Of a stretch of DNA of 64,000 nt, positions 8,001 to 16,252 are shown piece after piece; position 1 is the first letter of the stretch, and the number at the start of each line of letters is the position of its first letter. Source of the DNA: Clostridium beijerinckii HUN142 (lineage in GTDB: Bacteria; Bacillota; Clostridia; Clostridiales; Clostridiaceae); NCBI RefSeq assembly GCF_000621745.1, contig NZ_JHXK01000012.1, positions 1 through 64,000 on the forward strand, given 5' to 3'. The notes below the pieces were generated by a model. The model searched no databases. It worked only from the letters and a program-made list of their open reading frames with translations, and had not been told where the DNA came from. A program made the translations under genes and the position numbers.

Positions 8001-10434
8001 TACCAGCATCTATATCTGTAATGCTATTAATTTTTATTATTATCATTTCAAGCAGTGTATATATTTCAGTTTCAATTTCGTCATTCTGTATTGCAATTTG
8101 GTTTGCCTTCTCAAGATATTCAAAGCCTTTTTCATGATTAGATCTTTTTTCATAAAGCTTTGCAATCTTTATTGCCACTTCGCTTCCACTTGAATCACTA
8201 GGATATGTTAATACCTTCTTATAATATGATATAGACTTCGATATGTCTCCTAACAGATCTTGAGTTTCCGCGTATTTTAATGTATAAAAATATGCCTTTT
8301 CATAATTATTGCTTTTCTCTAAATGTAGTAATAGTTCTTCTATATAATAATCCGTATCAAGTAAAATTTTCTCCATAAAAATAGATGCCTTAGAGTGCAT
8401 TTTAATTCTTTCTTCTTCACTTAGCTTTAAATACAATATATTTCTTAATAGATTGTTTCTAAAACCTACAAGTATACCTTGATCACTTATTTTATCAGTC
8501 AAAAGACCTTTTGATTTTAAATTCTCATAAATCTCTACATTTTCTGAATCTATTATTACATATTCTAAAATTATTTTCTCTGATAAGGGAGTTTTAAATA
8601 TAGCTAGTTCCTTTAAAATCTTAATTTCTTTTTCGTTTAATGAAGAAATGCTTGTCTCTAATCTTCTTTCTAAAGATTTCGGTATCAGTATATCTTGAAC
8701 TCTAATATTAATCTTCCATTCTCCATTAGCTTTATCAAGGTATAAAGTTCTATTGTCATATAATTCATTTACAACTCCGCTTATATACTGCGGATTTCCT
8801 AGTGTTTCTGAGTATATCTTTACCGCTAATTTATCAACATCAGTACCTGTATTAAGCATACTTTTAATCATCTTAGTAGTATTATATTGATTAAAATAAT
8901 TTATTTTATATTCTTCATACTTTTCTACTTGTTTAAGCTCCTTTATAAACTTCAAGAAATTTTCATCAATACTACTTTCATTCATAGAAAATATTATCAT
9001 AACATTTTCTAAATTATTTCTTAAAAAGATTATATATTTAATAAACAGCTTGAAAACTTCATTCTTTTTATCCAAATCATCTATTATCATTATAAATGGT
9101 TTAGTCATTGTATACTCACTTATAAACTTTCCCATTCTATTAATCAATTGAAGCTTTTGCTTATTATTTTCACTATTCGTAGAATTTTTTTCAAATAATA
9201 TAGAGATAAACCTTTTTATATAAATTTCATATTTATCTCTCAAATTCTTATCTATTTTATTTAAAATATAATTTAGCGTGATATTATATCTTTCTTCATT
9301 ACTCTTATTTTTACTGCTAAAATCATCGATATATATAATATCTTTAAAATATTTATTTTCAAATCTATATTTAATTTCCTCTAAAAGTCTGGTTTTTCCA
9401 CTTCCATCCTCACCATTAAAATTTATAAACTTATTTCTCTGCTTATTTTCCAATATGCTTTGAAAATTCTTTTCTACTATTTTTATTTCTTCTGTCATTC
9501 CTATTATATCTAAATCTGTTTTAATCTTATCTAAAGCCTCACTAATAAACAATCTATAATTCTTTTTCATTTTTTCGTTTATATGTTGCATAAAATATTT
9601 AATCTTAAACGATTTATTTATAGTATTCACTCGATTATATATGTTTTTTATATCTTCTAATCCTTTAAATCCTGTTTCAAGTTCTGATTCCGTGAATATT
9701 TGTCTGCATAACTCTACAACTTGTACAATATTATCTTTACTGACATTTATATCTTCTCTAGTTTCAATACTATATTGGTAAGGTAATGAATTTATTAGGT
9801 TAAACTTTCTTAATTCATTGGCTAACAAATCTTTCATTTTAACTTTTACATTATTCTTTGAATCAGAAATTAATATTATGTCCTTCATACTAATATCATC
9901 AAATATATATCCCTGCATGTTTAGCGTGTTAATCGTAGCACAAATCTCCATAAATATATCTAATTTCTTATTAAATACACATTCATTAAAGTAATTTTGC
10001 GTATCTAGTTTAGCTTCTACATACTCCATTAAATACCCATATTGAGGAATATCAAGCTTTATACCATTAATGCTGTAAATTATTTCAATATTTATGATAT
10101 TAATAACGTTCTCAAAATTAAGATTTTTAATAGTCTTAAATTTACTCAATAAATATTCTCTTGTTTTCTCATATGTAAAACCACTTTTCAAAATACATAA
10201 AATATATCTTGTGTCTTTTTCTATGTCTGTAACAATATAATTCGAAAAATTTTCTTCAATAGCTATTTCATGCTCTATTAGATATTTATTATTTACATTT
10301 CTCAATTCTAATTCATCCCTTTTCTTCACTAACTTGAAGTTTACCAATCTCTTTAGAATTATACCATATTTTAGCATAATCCTAAACACTATTATATTAT
10401 ATTCAATTCTATTAACTACCCATTTTCTCCACAT
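5023..10434 (-). CDS. Giant signalling protein: kinase-like, AAA ATPase, TPR, GAF, GGDEF, GAF
   Basis: Up to 1803 residues. By eye the domains are: a degenerate Ser/Thr kinase-like N-terminus (to about 270), where MQGYIFDDISMKDIILI stands where the HRDLKPxN loop should be; a P-loop ATPase with Walker A NGEDGSGKT near 340 and Walker B FIMIIDDLD near 450; a long TPR-type helical region (about 650-1250); a GAF-like domain; and a GGDEF domain with an intact RYGGEEF near 1543, followed by a second GAF-like domain to the end. The upstream NKGD replaces the RxxD inhibitory site, so product inhibition may be absent. It should make cyclic di-GMP in response to signals sensed by the large N-terminal part. 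The architecture recalls PknK-like kinase/ATPase/TPR sensor proteins with the histidine kinase replaced by a cyclase. The true start is unclear: ATG 10434 has no clear ribosome site, and the kinase fold begins only near residue 48. Confidence 0.8.
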   Translation of the reverse strand: MWRKWVVNRIEYNIIVFRIMLKYGIILKRLVNFKLVKKRDELELRNVNNKYLIEHEIAIEENFSNYIVTDIEKDTRYILCILKSGFTYEKTREYLLSKFKTIKNLNFENVINIINIEIIYSINGIKLDIPQYGYLMEYVEAKLDTQNYFNECVFNKKLDIFMEICATINTLNMQGYIFDDISMKDIILISDSKNNVKVKMKDLLANELRKFNLINSLPYQYSIETREDINVSKDNIVQVVELCRQIFTESELETGFKGLEDIKNIYNRVNTINKSFKIKYFMQHINEKMKKNYRLFISEALDKIKTDLDIIGMTEEIKIVEKNFQSILENKQRNKFINFNGEDGSGKTRLLEEIKYRFENKYFKDIIYIDDFSSKNKSNEERYNITLNYILNKIDKNLRDKYEIYIKRFISILFEKNSTNSENNKQKLQLINRMGKFISEYTMTKPFIMIIDDLDKKNEVFKLFIKYIIFLRNNLENVMIIFSMNESSIDENFLKFIKELKQVEKYEEYKINYFNQYNTTKMIKSMLNTGTDVDKLAVKIYSETLGNPQYISGVVNELYDNRTLYLDKANGEWKINIRVQDILIPKSLERRLETSISSLNEKEIKILKELAIFKTPLSEKIILEYVIIDSENVEIYENLKSKGLLTDKISDQGILVGFRNNLLRNILYLKLSEEERIKMHSKASIFMEKILLDTDYYIEELLLHLEKSNNYEKAYFYTLKYAETQDLLGDISKSISYYKKVLTYPSDSSGSEVAIKIAKLYEKRSNHEKGFEYLEKANQIAIQNDEIETEIYTLLEMIIIKINSITDIDAGIDYSLNCVRRLLDKKYYPKGEVYYYYALSLKYRLEYNTKLTLFNAQKAIIICEENRIKDDVYGWAVSILIKIYLKKGNYKEAKNLCLYANGIFTNNNNINGQLYIKLLDASVCKEEGRDNKEILELYLEIAKSGNKHKVYKREILSLICIADIYSQEKRYSEAEKYLLRALEREREEGIDSYSFNICNELCLLYIKSGRISLVVKYHNLIMQMEKGLKLLEDRVINTNYTYALYNLMICNYDLAYANLKKIYVLIFNSNSFNYKIVVCNYFELILYKCKNESDIRNVYNKLENKIKLLQDEDTCLEIKISAIRRILTLGYKSFAKELFLDLNGYPKTYNVEGIYVYLELNFRNKNQYSFLINKALRVCSFVDNQEIKADIYSAIGEKYNELECNGLALNYYYESIALYMDTINLLPQNDKLSYANNSGFLETRRLFVKCLNEDLGINMSFKSTQFIKTIEDLEQILKELDLMNILDNEDTFKLVQYLYEKCYYNDLRDIYKVFEKFSDNTIDDIKNVVKYMARLILADKAMIVTENEQGENDVICTYRISDKNEINRYLSLKVDSDEDTFAICSNDSRFYQLDDKVLKDGIRSCMYMKIINRERHINSSAGINARLIFITNNALNYINNESKKTIEKFKPFLTFLLEKYNLTISSTLDKLTGVYNRKYFEEALLFLLDSARAGESEFAVMMFDIDDFKGVNDKYGHQTGDEVLVKVANEVKKCMNKGDIIGRYGGEEFIILLPNVNNEEAISLGERIRKNIEEARILGDKRNITVSIGIAMSSYESLNNEEIIRRADQALYKAKREGKNRCIVWENECGVSGNTNDELTGVLSGNAAKDYNFMLMLKEIAGIAKRRCSKDEKIYNLILKIMQTIECDIATIFIVREKKITHTYSKRRNKEGWNIDDKFNFKLIYQVIEEEKGLYLVDWESIDSHNSYGLPDWKSVCIAPIICNGELLAVAYLSISVNEKEFICNDYNVLSFLIEIGSSILIG

Positions 10435-10560
10435 AAAGTTATACTTTTAAAAATAACAACAACTTCTAATCACATTAAGGTTATAATATATAATTCTTTA
10501 TAATATAAATTCAATTTCAGGACATAATACTTTTGTAAAAACATTTAGGAAGGTGATAAT

Positions 10561-11277
10561 ATGAACTTGAAATTGTTGAAAAAATGCATTCCTTTTGTTT
10601 TGATTATAATAACTATAATTAATTATCAAAATCTTCTTACTTATAAAGCTTTTGCTGACGAGAAAAAAATAATATATTTAACTTTTGATGATGGTCCAGC
10701 CGGAAAAGTGACTACTAATGTGTTAGATATATTGAAAGAAGAATCTGTTCCTGCAACCTTTTTCTTAATCGGAAGTCAAATTAAAGGACAAGAAGATTTA
10801 GTTAAAAGAATGTATAATGATGGTCACGCCCTTGGTCTTCATAGCATGAGTCATAATCGAAACATTCTTTATCATTCCAACGAAGAGTTTCTAAAAGAGA
10901 TGTTGGATACTCAACAAATAATAAATTCCATAGTTGGTATTAAGCCAACTATACTAAGATTTCCTTTCGGTTGTAATAATAACTGCTATAAGATTTCTCA
11001 ATCTATGGTTGATTTGCTTCACGATAATAAACTGAAAATTTACGATTGGAATACAGATAGTGGTGATGGCGCTCATCCTGGAGCTAATCCAAGTAGTTTT
11101 ATTAAAAATTCCAAAAGTGAAAAAGAACGTGTAGTACTCTTGATGCATTGTGCATATATGAGTAAAAATTCAGTAAAAGCTCTACCTAGTATAATTAAGT
11201 ACTATAAAGATAATGGCTATGAATTTAAAGTAATCGATGAAAATACTCCTGAGGAATATCATTTCATGAAGAAATAA
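10561..11277 (+). CDS. Secreted polysaccharide deacetylase (NodB domain)
   Basis: A 238-residue enzyme of carbohydrate esterase family 4, which removes N-acetyl groups from peptidoglycan or related glycans. An N-terminal signal or anchor (hydrophobic residues 9-30) is followed by the NodB motifs: YLTFDDGPAGK (motif 1, catalytic Asp and metal Asp), GLHSMSHN (motif 2, the two metal-binding His), ILRFPFG (motif 3, Arg), IYDWNTDSGDG (motif 4) and VVLLMHCAY (motif 5, His). The start ATG 10561 follows AGGAAGGTGAT. It acts outside the membrane. It stands alone on the plus strand. Whether the substrate is MurNAc or GlcNAc cannot be told. Confidence 0.9.
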   Translation: MNLKLLKKCIPFVLIIITIINYQNLLTYKAFADEKKIIYLTFDDGPAGKVTTNVLDILKEESVPATFFLIGSQIKGQEDLVKRMYNDGHALGLHSMSHNRNILYHSNEEFLKEMLDTQQIINSIVGIKPTILRFPFGCNNNCYKISQSMVDLLHDNKLKIYDWNTDSGDGAHPGANPSSFIKNSKSEKERVVLLMHCAYMSKNSVKALPSIIKYYKDNGYEFKVIDENTPEEYHFMKK

Positions 11278-11290
11278 CAAATAATAAAAC

Positions 11291-11333
11291 AAAGAAGCCG
11301 TTTCAAAATTAATCCTTTTTGAAACAGCTTCTT
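11291..11333. terminator. Bidirectional terminator
   Basis: Arms of 18 bases at 11291-11308 and 11316-11333 (aaagaagc.gtttcaaaa type, one mismatch) sit between the converging deacetylase and trpP genes, with A/T runs on both sides. Confidence 0.8.
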
Positions 11334-11350
11334 TAAACTATACAAAATAT

Positions 11351-11869
11351 CTATTCTACTGCATAACTTCCATTTACTGATGTAATCTTTTCAACAATTT
11401 TAAATATTACAATTCCTGATATTGTATTTACTATTATTGTTGGAACGACTACTGATATGAAAAGCACATTAAATGATAATCCTGCAGGTAATCCTACTAT
11501 ATTAGCTAGTAAAGTTAAAAATACGGTTCCACTCACTAAAGTTCCTAAAGGTAATAGTATTGATATTTGTACTAACTTATTAACCCTATTTCTTAAAGGC
11601 ATTAATACCAAGTACATAACATTACAAGTTATAAATTTATCCATAATATTTGGTAATTGGCCTCCCGGTGTCTTAGTTGTTAATGCTGCAAATACTCCCA
11701 TTATAATTCCACACGCTAATGTTGTTTTATAATCCTTATTAAATACTATTATTATAAATAACATTGCTAATGAGAAATCTGCTTGCATACCAAATGGTGG
11801 TGTAACTTGGTGTAATATTGCTCCTATTGCTATTAAAATTGCATTTGTTGCCATTTTTTTTGTATTCAT
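11351..11869 (-). CDS. trpP: Tryptophan transporter TrpP
   Basis: A 172-residue membrane protein of the TrpP family (an ECF-like small integral protein). Its hydrophobic segments include the conserved opening MNTKKMATNAILIAIGAILHQ and the motif TTKTPGGQLPNIMDK. It imports tryptophan. The assignment is strengthened by its leader: a T-box at 12031-12290 whose likely specifier is TGG (Trp), so the gene should be read when tRNA-Trp is uncharged. The start ATG 11869 follows AGGGGGATTTTC. It is a single-gene unit that ends at the shared terminator downstream. Confidence 0.88.
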   Translation of the reverse strand: MNTKKMATNAILIAIGAILHQVTPPFGMQADFSLAMLFIIIVFNKDYKTTLACGIIMGVFAALTTKTPGGQLPNIMDKFITCNVMYLVLMPLRNRVNKLVQISILLPLGTLVSGTVFLTLLANIVGLPAGLSFNVLFISVVVPTIIVNTISGIVIFKIVEKITSVNGSYAVE

Positions 11870-12030
11870 AATGAAAATCCCCCTTGTTAATCTTTGCTTA
11901 TTTTATTTTTAAGTTGAAACCACTTTCTTTCACAACATACTTATCACGCCCCAATATCTAACTATATTTTCCTGTTATACTTCCTGATATAAAGTCTTTT
12001 TGCTAACAACTAGTAAAAAAGAATATAAAA

Positions 12031-12290
12031 AAACCGTCCTATAATTAATAGGACGGATATTATCCGCGTTGCCACCTAGATTGCATAAAATGCCTCTCAA
12101 TTCAGATACAAACATATCTTATTCGCTATAACGTGCGACTTACGGCTAAACTACTCTCAAAAGATTTCATCTTGCTCCTCAAAGGCCCATTCATCATTAA
12201 CTACCGTACTGAAATCTCACCACCTTCAGCTCTCTTTAACATTGTTATATGATTACTATCCCTCTTCACAGGATTTATTTTATAATCTTA
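12031..12290 (-). promoter_or_regulatory. T-box riboswitch (Trp specifier) upstream of trpP
   Basis: On the minus strand the T-box core AGGTGGCAACGCGG lies at about 12063-12076. It is followed by a terminator stem, CCGTCCT/AGGACGG (12034-12056), and a run of T. Upstream is the long stem I region with AGTACGGTAG and GAATGGGCC. In the cysteine T-box at 51797-52060 the same GAA immediately precedes the codon, so TGG (Trp) is read here as the specifier. Uncharged tRNA-Trp would stabilise the antiterminator and turn on trpP. Confidence 0.9.
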
Positions 12291-12323
12291 TAATATATCC
12301 ACAAATGATATTTGTCAACACTT

Positions 12324-14069
12324 TTATAAAATTTCCTTACCAATTATATTCCTAATTGCGTCAAACATTCTAGGTTTACTGAAATAGTATCCCTGAACAA
12401 CATCACATAATATTGTTCTTAAATATTCGACTTGTGATTTTTCTTCGACTCCTTCTGCTACTACTTCTATACCCAATTGATGTGATAAATTTATTATATT
12501 TTCTACAATACATTTGCTCTTAGGATTGTTCATCAAATCAATTACAAAACTCCTGTCTATCTTTAATACATCTATAGGTAATTTTGTTAAATAGTTAAGC
12601 GATGAGTATCCCGTCCCAAAGTCATCTAAAGCAATGCTTACGCCTAACTTTTTTATCTCCTGAAGGATCTTCACGTTTCTATCAAATGATTTCATTAGCA
12701 TACTTTCTGTTATTTCAACTTCTATATACTTAGGATGGATTTTATATTTTTTTATTAATTCCTTAAAGTCTGATAAAACAACATCTTCTCTGAGTTGCAT
12801 TTCAGACAAATTAACTGCTATTTTAAAATTATCATTTCCTTCGTTTAAAAGACATTTCGTCTTTTTAAATACTTCTTCCAAGACAAAACTTCCAATTGGA
12901 ATTATCATTTTGGAACTTTCTGCAATCGGAATAAACTCCGCCGGGCTTACCATTCCGAATTCACGGCTTTCCCATCTTGCCAAAGCTTCAAATCCATTTA
13001 CCAAAGAATCATCAAGTGACACTTTAGGTTGAAACATCACATATAATTCGTTATTATGCAGTGCAGTCCTTAATCCTTTTTGCAAACTATAAACTCTATT
13101 CAGCTCAGCCGAAAGGCTATCATCAAAGAAATCACACTCATTTTTTCCATTTTTCTTAGCTTCATACATTGCTGCATCCGCATTTTTAAGTAATGTATTA
13201 TAATCAATTCCGTGATCTGGAGATAGAGAAACACCAATACTTGCTGTTAAGTATATTTTTTTCCCATTTACTATATTAGGCTTTTCAAAAGACTGTGCTA
13301 TAGCATTTCCCAAATCCATTATTTCTTGTATATCAATTATATTCGGTTTAAATAACAAAAAAGTATTGCCGCTGTATCTTGATACTAATACATCTTCTGT
13401 AATAGATTCGACTATATTATAGCTAACTTCTTTTAACACTAAGTCTCCAAAATCATGTCCATAGGAGTCGTTTACATATTTAAAATTATCTAAATCTATT
13501 ATAAGCATTGCGGCTCTAGTATTATTATTAACAACGCTATTTAGCGCCTTGACTACCATGTTCTTGAAAAAATATTTATTAGGTAGCCCTGTGATTCTAT
13601 CACTATGAATTATTGAATCTATTGTTTTATTAACCATAGATTCTTTCCAATTTTTCATTAAAGAATCGATATCATTGTATTCATCCTCTAAGTCTTTAAA
13701 GCAATAACTAGTTCCAGTAAAATAGTACTGTTCATTACTTTTAATTGATTTTCCGACAAGAATAAACTCAACAATGTTGCCCCTAGTACTTCTCATTTTG
13801 TATTGTAGCTGCATTTGTTCTCTATTTATATACTGTCTATTTAAATCTTGAGAGAAAAAGCTTAAAACATTTTGTTTATCTTCTTCATCAACAAAATTTA
13901 TAAATTGATCTAAAGTTTCCTTCTTAGTATCATACTCTTCAAAAAAACTTTTTATTGTATCATCAATTATTAATTTAAGCTCTGATTGATTCCAAATTAT
14001 ATTAACGCCATCAATCGCTACAGAATCAAGTATTTCCTCATGATTTAATTGAAGTTCCTCCCTAATCAT
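12324..14069 (-). CDS. GGDEF-EAL protein, probable cyclic di-GMP phosphodiesterase
   Basis: About 581 residues. An N-terminal PAS-like sensor region (to about 150) precedes a GGDEF domain whose signature is degenerate (RYSGNTF instead of RYGGDEF), so it probably does not make cyclic di-GMP but may still bind GTP. The EAL domain is complete: GFEALARW, the NLSEMQL segment, EITESML, ALDDFGTGYSSL and the KIDRSF and VAEGVE motifs, so hydrolysis of cyclic di-GMP is predicted. I chose ATG 14069, which follows AAGGA by about 10 bases; GTG 14087 is in frame but has a poor ribosome site. No membrane segment is seen. It lies 36 bases downstream of a small membrane-protein gene, probably in the same transcript. 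Confidence 0.88.
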   Translation of the reverse strand: MIREELQLNHEEILDSVAIDGVNIIWNQSELKLIIDDTIKSFFEEYDTKKETLDQFINFVDEEDKQNVLSFFSQDLNRQYINREQMQLQYKMRSTRGNIVEFILVGKSIKSNEQYYFTGTSYCFKDLEDEYNDIDSLMKNWKESMVNKTIDSIIHSDRITGLPNKYFFKNMVVKALNSVVNNNTRAAMLIIDLDNFKYVNDSYGHDFGDLVLKEVSYNIVESITEDVLVSRYSGNTFLLFKPNIIDIQEIMDLGNAIAQSFEKPNIVNGKKIYLTASIGVSLSPDHGIDYNTLLKNADAAMYEAKKNGKNECDFFDDSLSAELNRVYSLQKGLRTALHNNELYVMFQPKVSLDDSLVNGFEALARWESREFGMVSPAEFIPIAESSKMIIPIGSFVLEEVFKKTKCLLNEGNDNFKIAVNLSEMQLREDVVLSDFKELIKKYKIHPKYIEVEITESMLMKSFDRNVKILQEIKKLGVSIALDDFGTGYSSLNYLTKLPIDVLKIDRSFVIDLMNNPKSKCIVENIINLSHQLGIEVVAEGVEEKSQVEYLRTILCDVVQGYYFSKPRMFDAIRNIIGKEIL

Positions 14070-14105
14070 ATCTATACAATCCTTCACACAATTCTCTAAT
14101 TTCTA

Positions 14106-14216
14106 CTATTCCTGTTTGTTAGAATCTTTAGATTTTTTATCATTTGCTAATGATGCTATTAAAGCTGCTGTTGCTGCTATAACAGTAATTAACTTTCCTG
14201 TCTTTTTTAAATTCAT
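14106..14216 (-). CDS. Small hydrophobic protein, 36 residues
   Basis: Begins MNLKKTGKLITVIAATAALI, then a short polar tail, SLANDKKSKDSNKQE. One membrane segment or signal-like helix, preceded by a strong ribosome site (AGGAAGGTGAT). It lies just upstream of the GGDEF-EAL gene and after the DUF4250 gene, all on the minus strand. Function unknown; the good ribosome site and coding-like composition support it being real. Confidence 0.6.
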   Translation of the reverse strand: MNLKKTGKLITVIAATAALIASLANDKKSKDSNKQE

Positions 14217-14262
14217 ATAACATCACCTTCCTAACTTCTATGAATAATTATTTATTAAGACT

Positions 14263-14454
14263 CTAATTTTTAAATTGATTTTCTTCTTCATCGTATTTAT
14301 ATCCAATATTTATTAATATATTTATAATGTCGTCTTTAGATAATTCTAAGTCATCACAAAGAGTATCTAACGAACCATATTGATCTCTTAATTTCATGTT
14401 TATTACACTTAACAATATATTGGGATCACTGATTCCCATAGGATTATTTGCCAT
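14263..14454 (-). CDS. DUF4250 family protein
   Basis: A 63-residue soluble protein. The sequence NPMGISDPNILLSVINMKLRD, a helix pair with SLDTLCDDLELSKDDI, and the ending GYKYDEEENQF are the hallmarks of the DUF4250 family, common in Clostridia and of unknown function. The second half looks like a small helix-turn-helix. Start ATG 14454 after GGAAGAGTAGAA. Its neighbours do not reveal a role. Confidence 0.8.
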   Translation of the reverse strand: MANNPMGISDPNILLSVINMKLRDQYGSLDTLCDDLELSKDDIINILINIGYKYDEEENQFKN

Positions 14455-14543
14455 TTCTACTCTTCCTTTTCATCTATTTGTATATGGTTAATTATAGCAT
14501 AACATACATTCCCAAATTAATAAATACTTTTAGTTACTTAAGT

Positions 14544-15410
14544 CTATTCTTCATCGTAATAATCTAGAAATGAATGTTTTTCTTCACCTTTTTGCCAACC
14601 TAAAATTGAATCCATACTAACATTTTCAGCTGCTTTAAAGATAGACTTTTCAACTCCACTGAAATTTTTCTTTAACTCTTTAATAAGATCTTTTATTTCA
14701 TATCTCTTATTACCTATTCTTTCAGCTGCAACCATGCAAGCACAATTCAATGGCCATATACCGCTATAGTTTATAAATTTTTTTATATACTCTTCCTCTA
14801 TAAAATACATAGGTCTAATTAATTCTAAGCCCTCAAAGTTTTTAGCTTTTAATTTGGGTAACATTGTTTTAAAATTACCCCCATATAAAATGTTTAGCAT
14901 AGTTGTTTCAATTACATCATTATAATGATGACCTAATGCAAGCTTGTTACATCCAAATTCTTTTGCTTTTGCATAAAGAGATCCTCTTCTCATTCTTGCA
15001 CATAAATAACATGGGTAATCCTTAGCCATTTTATCAACAACTTCAAAAATACCCGATTCATAAATATGAATTGGAATATTTAGATGTTCACAATTTTCTA
15101 TTAGTAAGTTCTTTATATCTTGATGATATCCTGGATCCATAGCTAAAAATACCACTTCAAATTTAACTTGGCCATGTCTTTGCAATTCCTGAAATAATTT
15201 TGCCATAAGTATACTGTCTTTTCCACCAGAAATCCCAACAGCAATTTTATCTCCTTCTTCAATTAAATTATACTCCTTAATCGCCTTAACAAATTTTGAC
15301 CAAATATGCTTTCTATAGCTTTTAATAATAGATTTTTCAATCTCTTCTAATGGCTTTTTTTCTCCATCTGGTATAATTCTTGGGCAACCTTTTCCTGCAA
15401 TTGTACTCAT
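14544..15410 (-). CDS. TtcA-like PP-loop ATPase (tRNA 2-thiolation family)
   Basis: About 288 residues, adenine nucleotide alpha-hydrolase fold. The PP-loop is GISGGKDS, and a CxxC pair, CYLCARMRRG, follows as in TtcA, which makes 2-thiocytidine at tRNA position 32 using an iron-sulfur cluster. A third Cys lies in LNCACMVAAER. Clostridia have several close paralogues, so the exact tRNA position is not certain. I chose ATG 15410 (MSTIAGKG), which has AAGGAG 10 bases upstream; the in-frame GTG at 15446 lacks a ribosome site. Single gene; next upstream is the thiamine pair. Confidence 0.8.
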   Translation of the reverse strand: MSTIAGKGCPRIIPDGEKKPLEEIEKSIIKSYRKHIWSKFVKAIKEYNLIEEGDKIAVGISGGKDSILMAKLFQELQRHGQVKFEVVFLAMDPGYHQDIKNLLIENCEHLNIPIHIYESGIFEVVDKMAKDYPCYLCARMRRGSLYAKAKEFGCNKLALGHHYNDVIETTMLNILYGGNFKTMLPKLKAKNFEGLELIRPMYFIEEEYIKKFINYSGIWPLNCACMVAAERIGNKRYEIKDLIKELKKNFSGVEKSIFKAAENVSMDSILGWQKGEEKHSFLDYYDEE

Positions 15411-15594
15411 TATTTCATTTCTCCTTATTATCCTAATAGCATCCACATTATAGATACTAACTTTTGCTTAAATATTTCTTTCTTTAAAGAGTTTATAATG
15501 AACACTTAAGATTTACAAGTATTTTTAGATTTTAATATTAATTGATTTAAATTATTCATATTACTCCTTGGATTTCCACACATTAAAGTCTTAT

Positions 15595-16245
15595 TCACTT
15601 AGAAAGAGATTTTATTAATTCCTCAGGATTTTTGTCTTTCATTAAGCTGGACATTATGGCAATTCCACTTGCTCCAGCGTTCAATATTTCCTTAAAATTC
15701 TCTTTATTTATTCCGCCTATTCCAATAATCGGAATACTAATATCTTTAGAAAGAGCTTCTATTTCCTTGATACCCCTAGGCTGAAGCCCCTTTTTACAAT
15801 CTGTTTCAAACACATGACCATAAATAACGTAATCTGCTCCTAATTTAGCTGCTTGTATACCTTCTTCATAACTATGTATTGAAACTCCTACCATTTTATA
15901 TATCTTATATTTATTCCCCTTAAACTCAAAATTATCCACCATATCTTTAGAATTTATTGCTTTTCCTGTGTACAACTTGTTACTAATGTTTATAAAATCA
16001 TTAAATGATAGCTGAACTCCATCAGCATCAGCCCTTTTAGCAATATCTATATTGGAATTAATAATTATTCTTATATTTGTACCTTTTAGTTCCTCTTTTA
16101 CCTTCAAAACTAATATCATTAATTCTTCGCTACTTAAATCTTTTTCTCTTATAATTAAGCAATCTAGATTAGATTCTGATATTTTCTTTATTTGCTTAAA
16201 AAAGTCTTTACAAAGCTTTCTATTGGTTATTCCTACTATAGACAT
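15595..16245 (-). CDS. Thiamine phosphate synthase family protein (ThiE/TenI)
   Basis: A 216-residue TIM barrel. ThiE joins hydroxymethylpyrimidine diphosphate with thiazole phosphate to make thiamine phosphate; TenI relatives instead isomerise the thiazole. Visible motifs: LIIREKDLS near the start, GVQLS, GADYVIYGHVF, and the phosphate-binding GIGGINKEN with IAIMSSLM. The sequence is more divergent than standard ThiE, so a TenI role is possible. It starts 7 bases after the thiF stop and shares the TPP riboswitch upstream of thiF, which supports a place in thiamine synthesis. Confidence 0.82.
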   Translation of the reverse strand: MSIVGITNRKLCKDFFKQIKKISESNLDCLIIREKDLSSEELMILVLKVKEELKGTNIRIIINSNIDIAKRADADGVQLSFNDFINISNKLYTGKAINSKDMVDNFEFKGNKYKIYKMVGVSIHSYEEGIQAAKLGADYVIYGHVFETDCKKGLQPRGIKEIEALSKDISIPIIGIGGINKENFKEILNAGASGIAIMSSLMKDKNPEELIKSLSK

Positions 16246-16252
16246 TTTTAAT

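Noticed and set aside
11900..12300. tRNA gene near trpP
   Set aside because: The structured stretch is a T-box leader with a terminator, not a cloverleaf.
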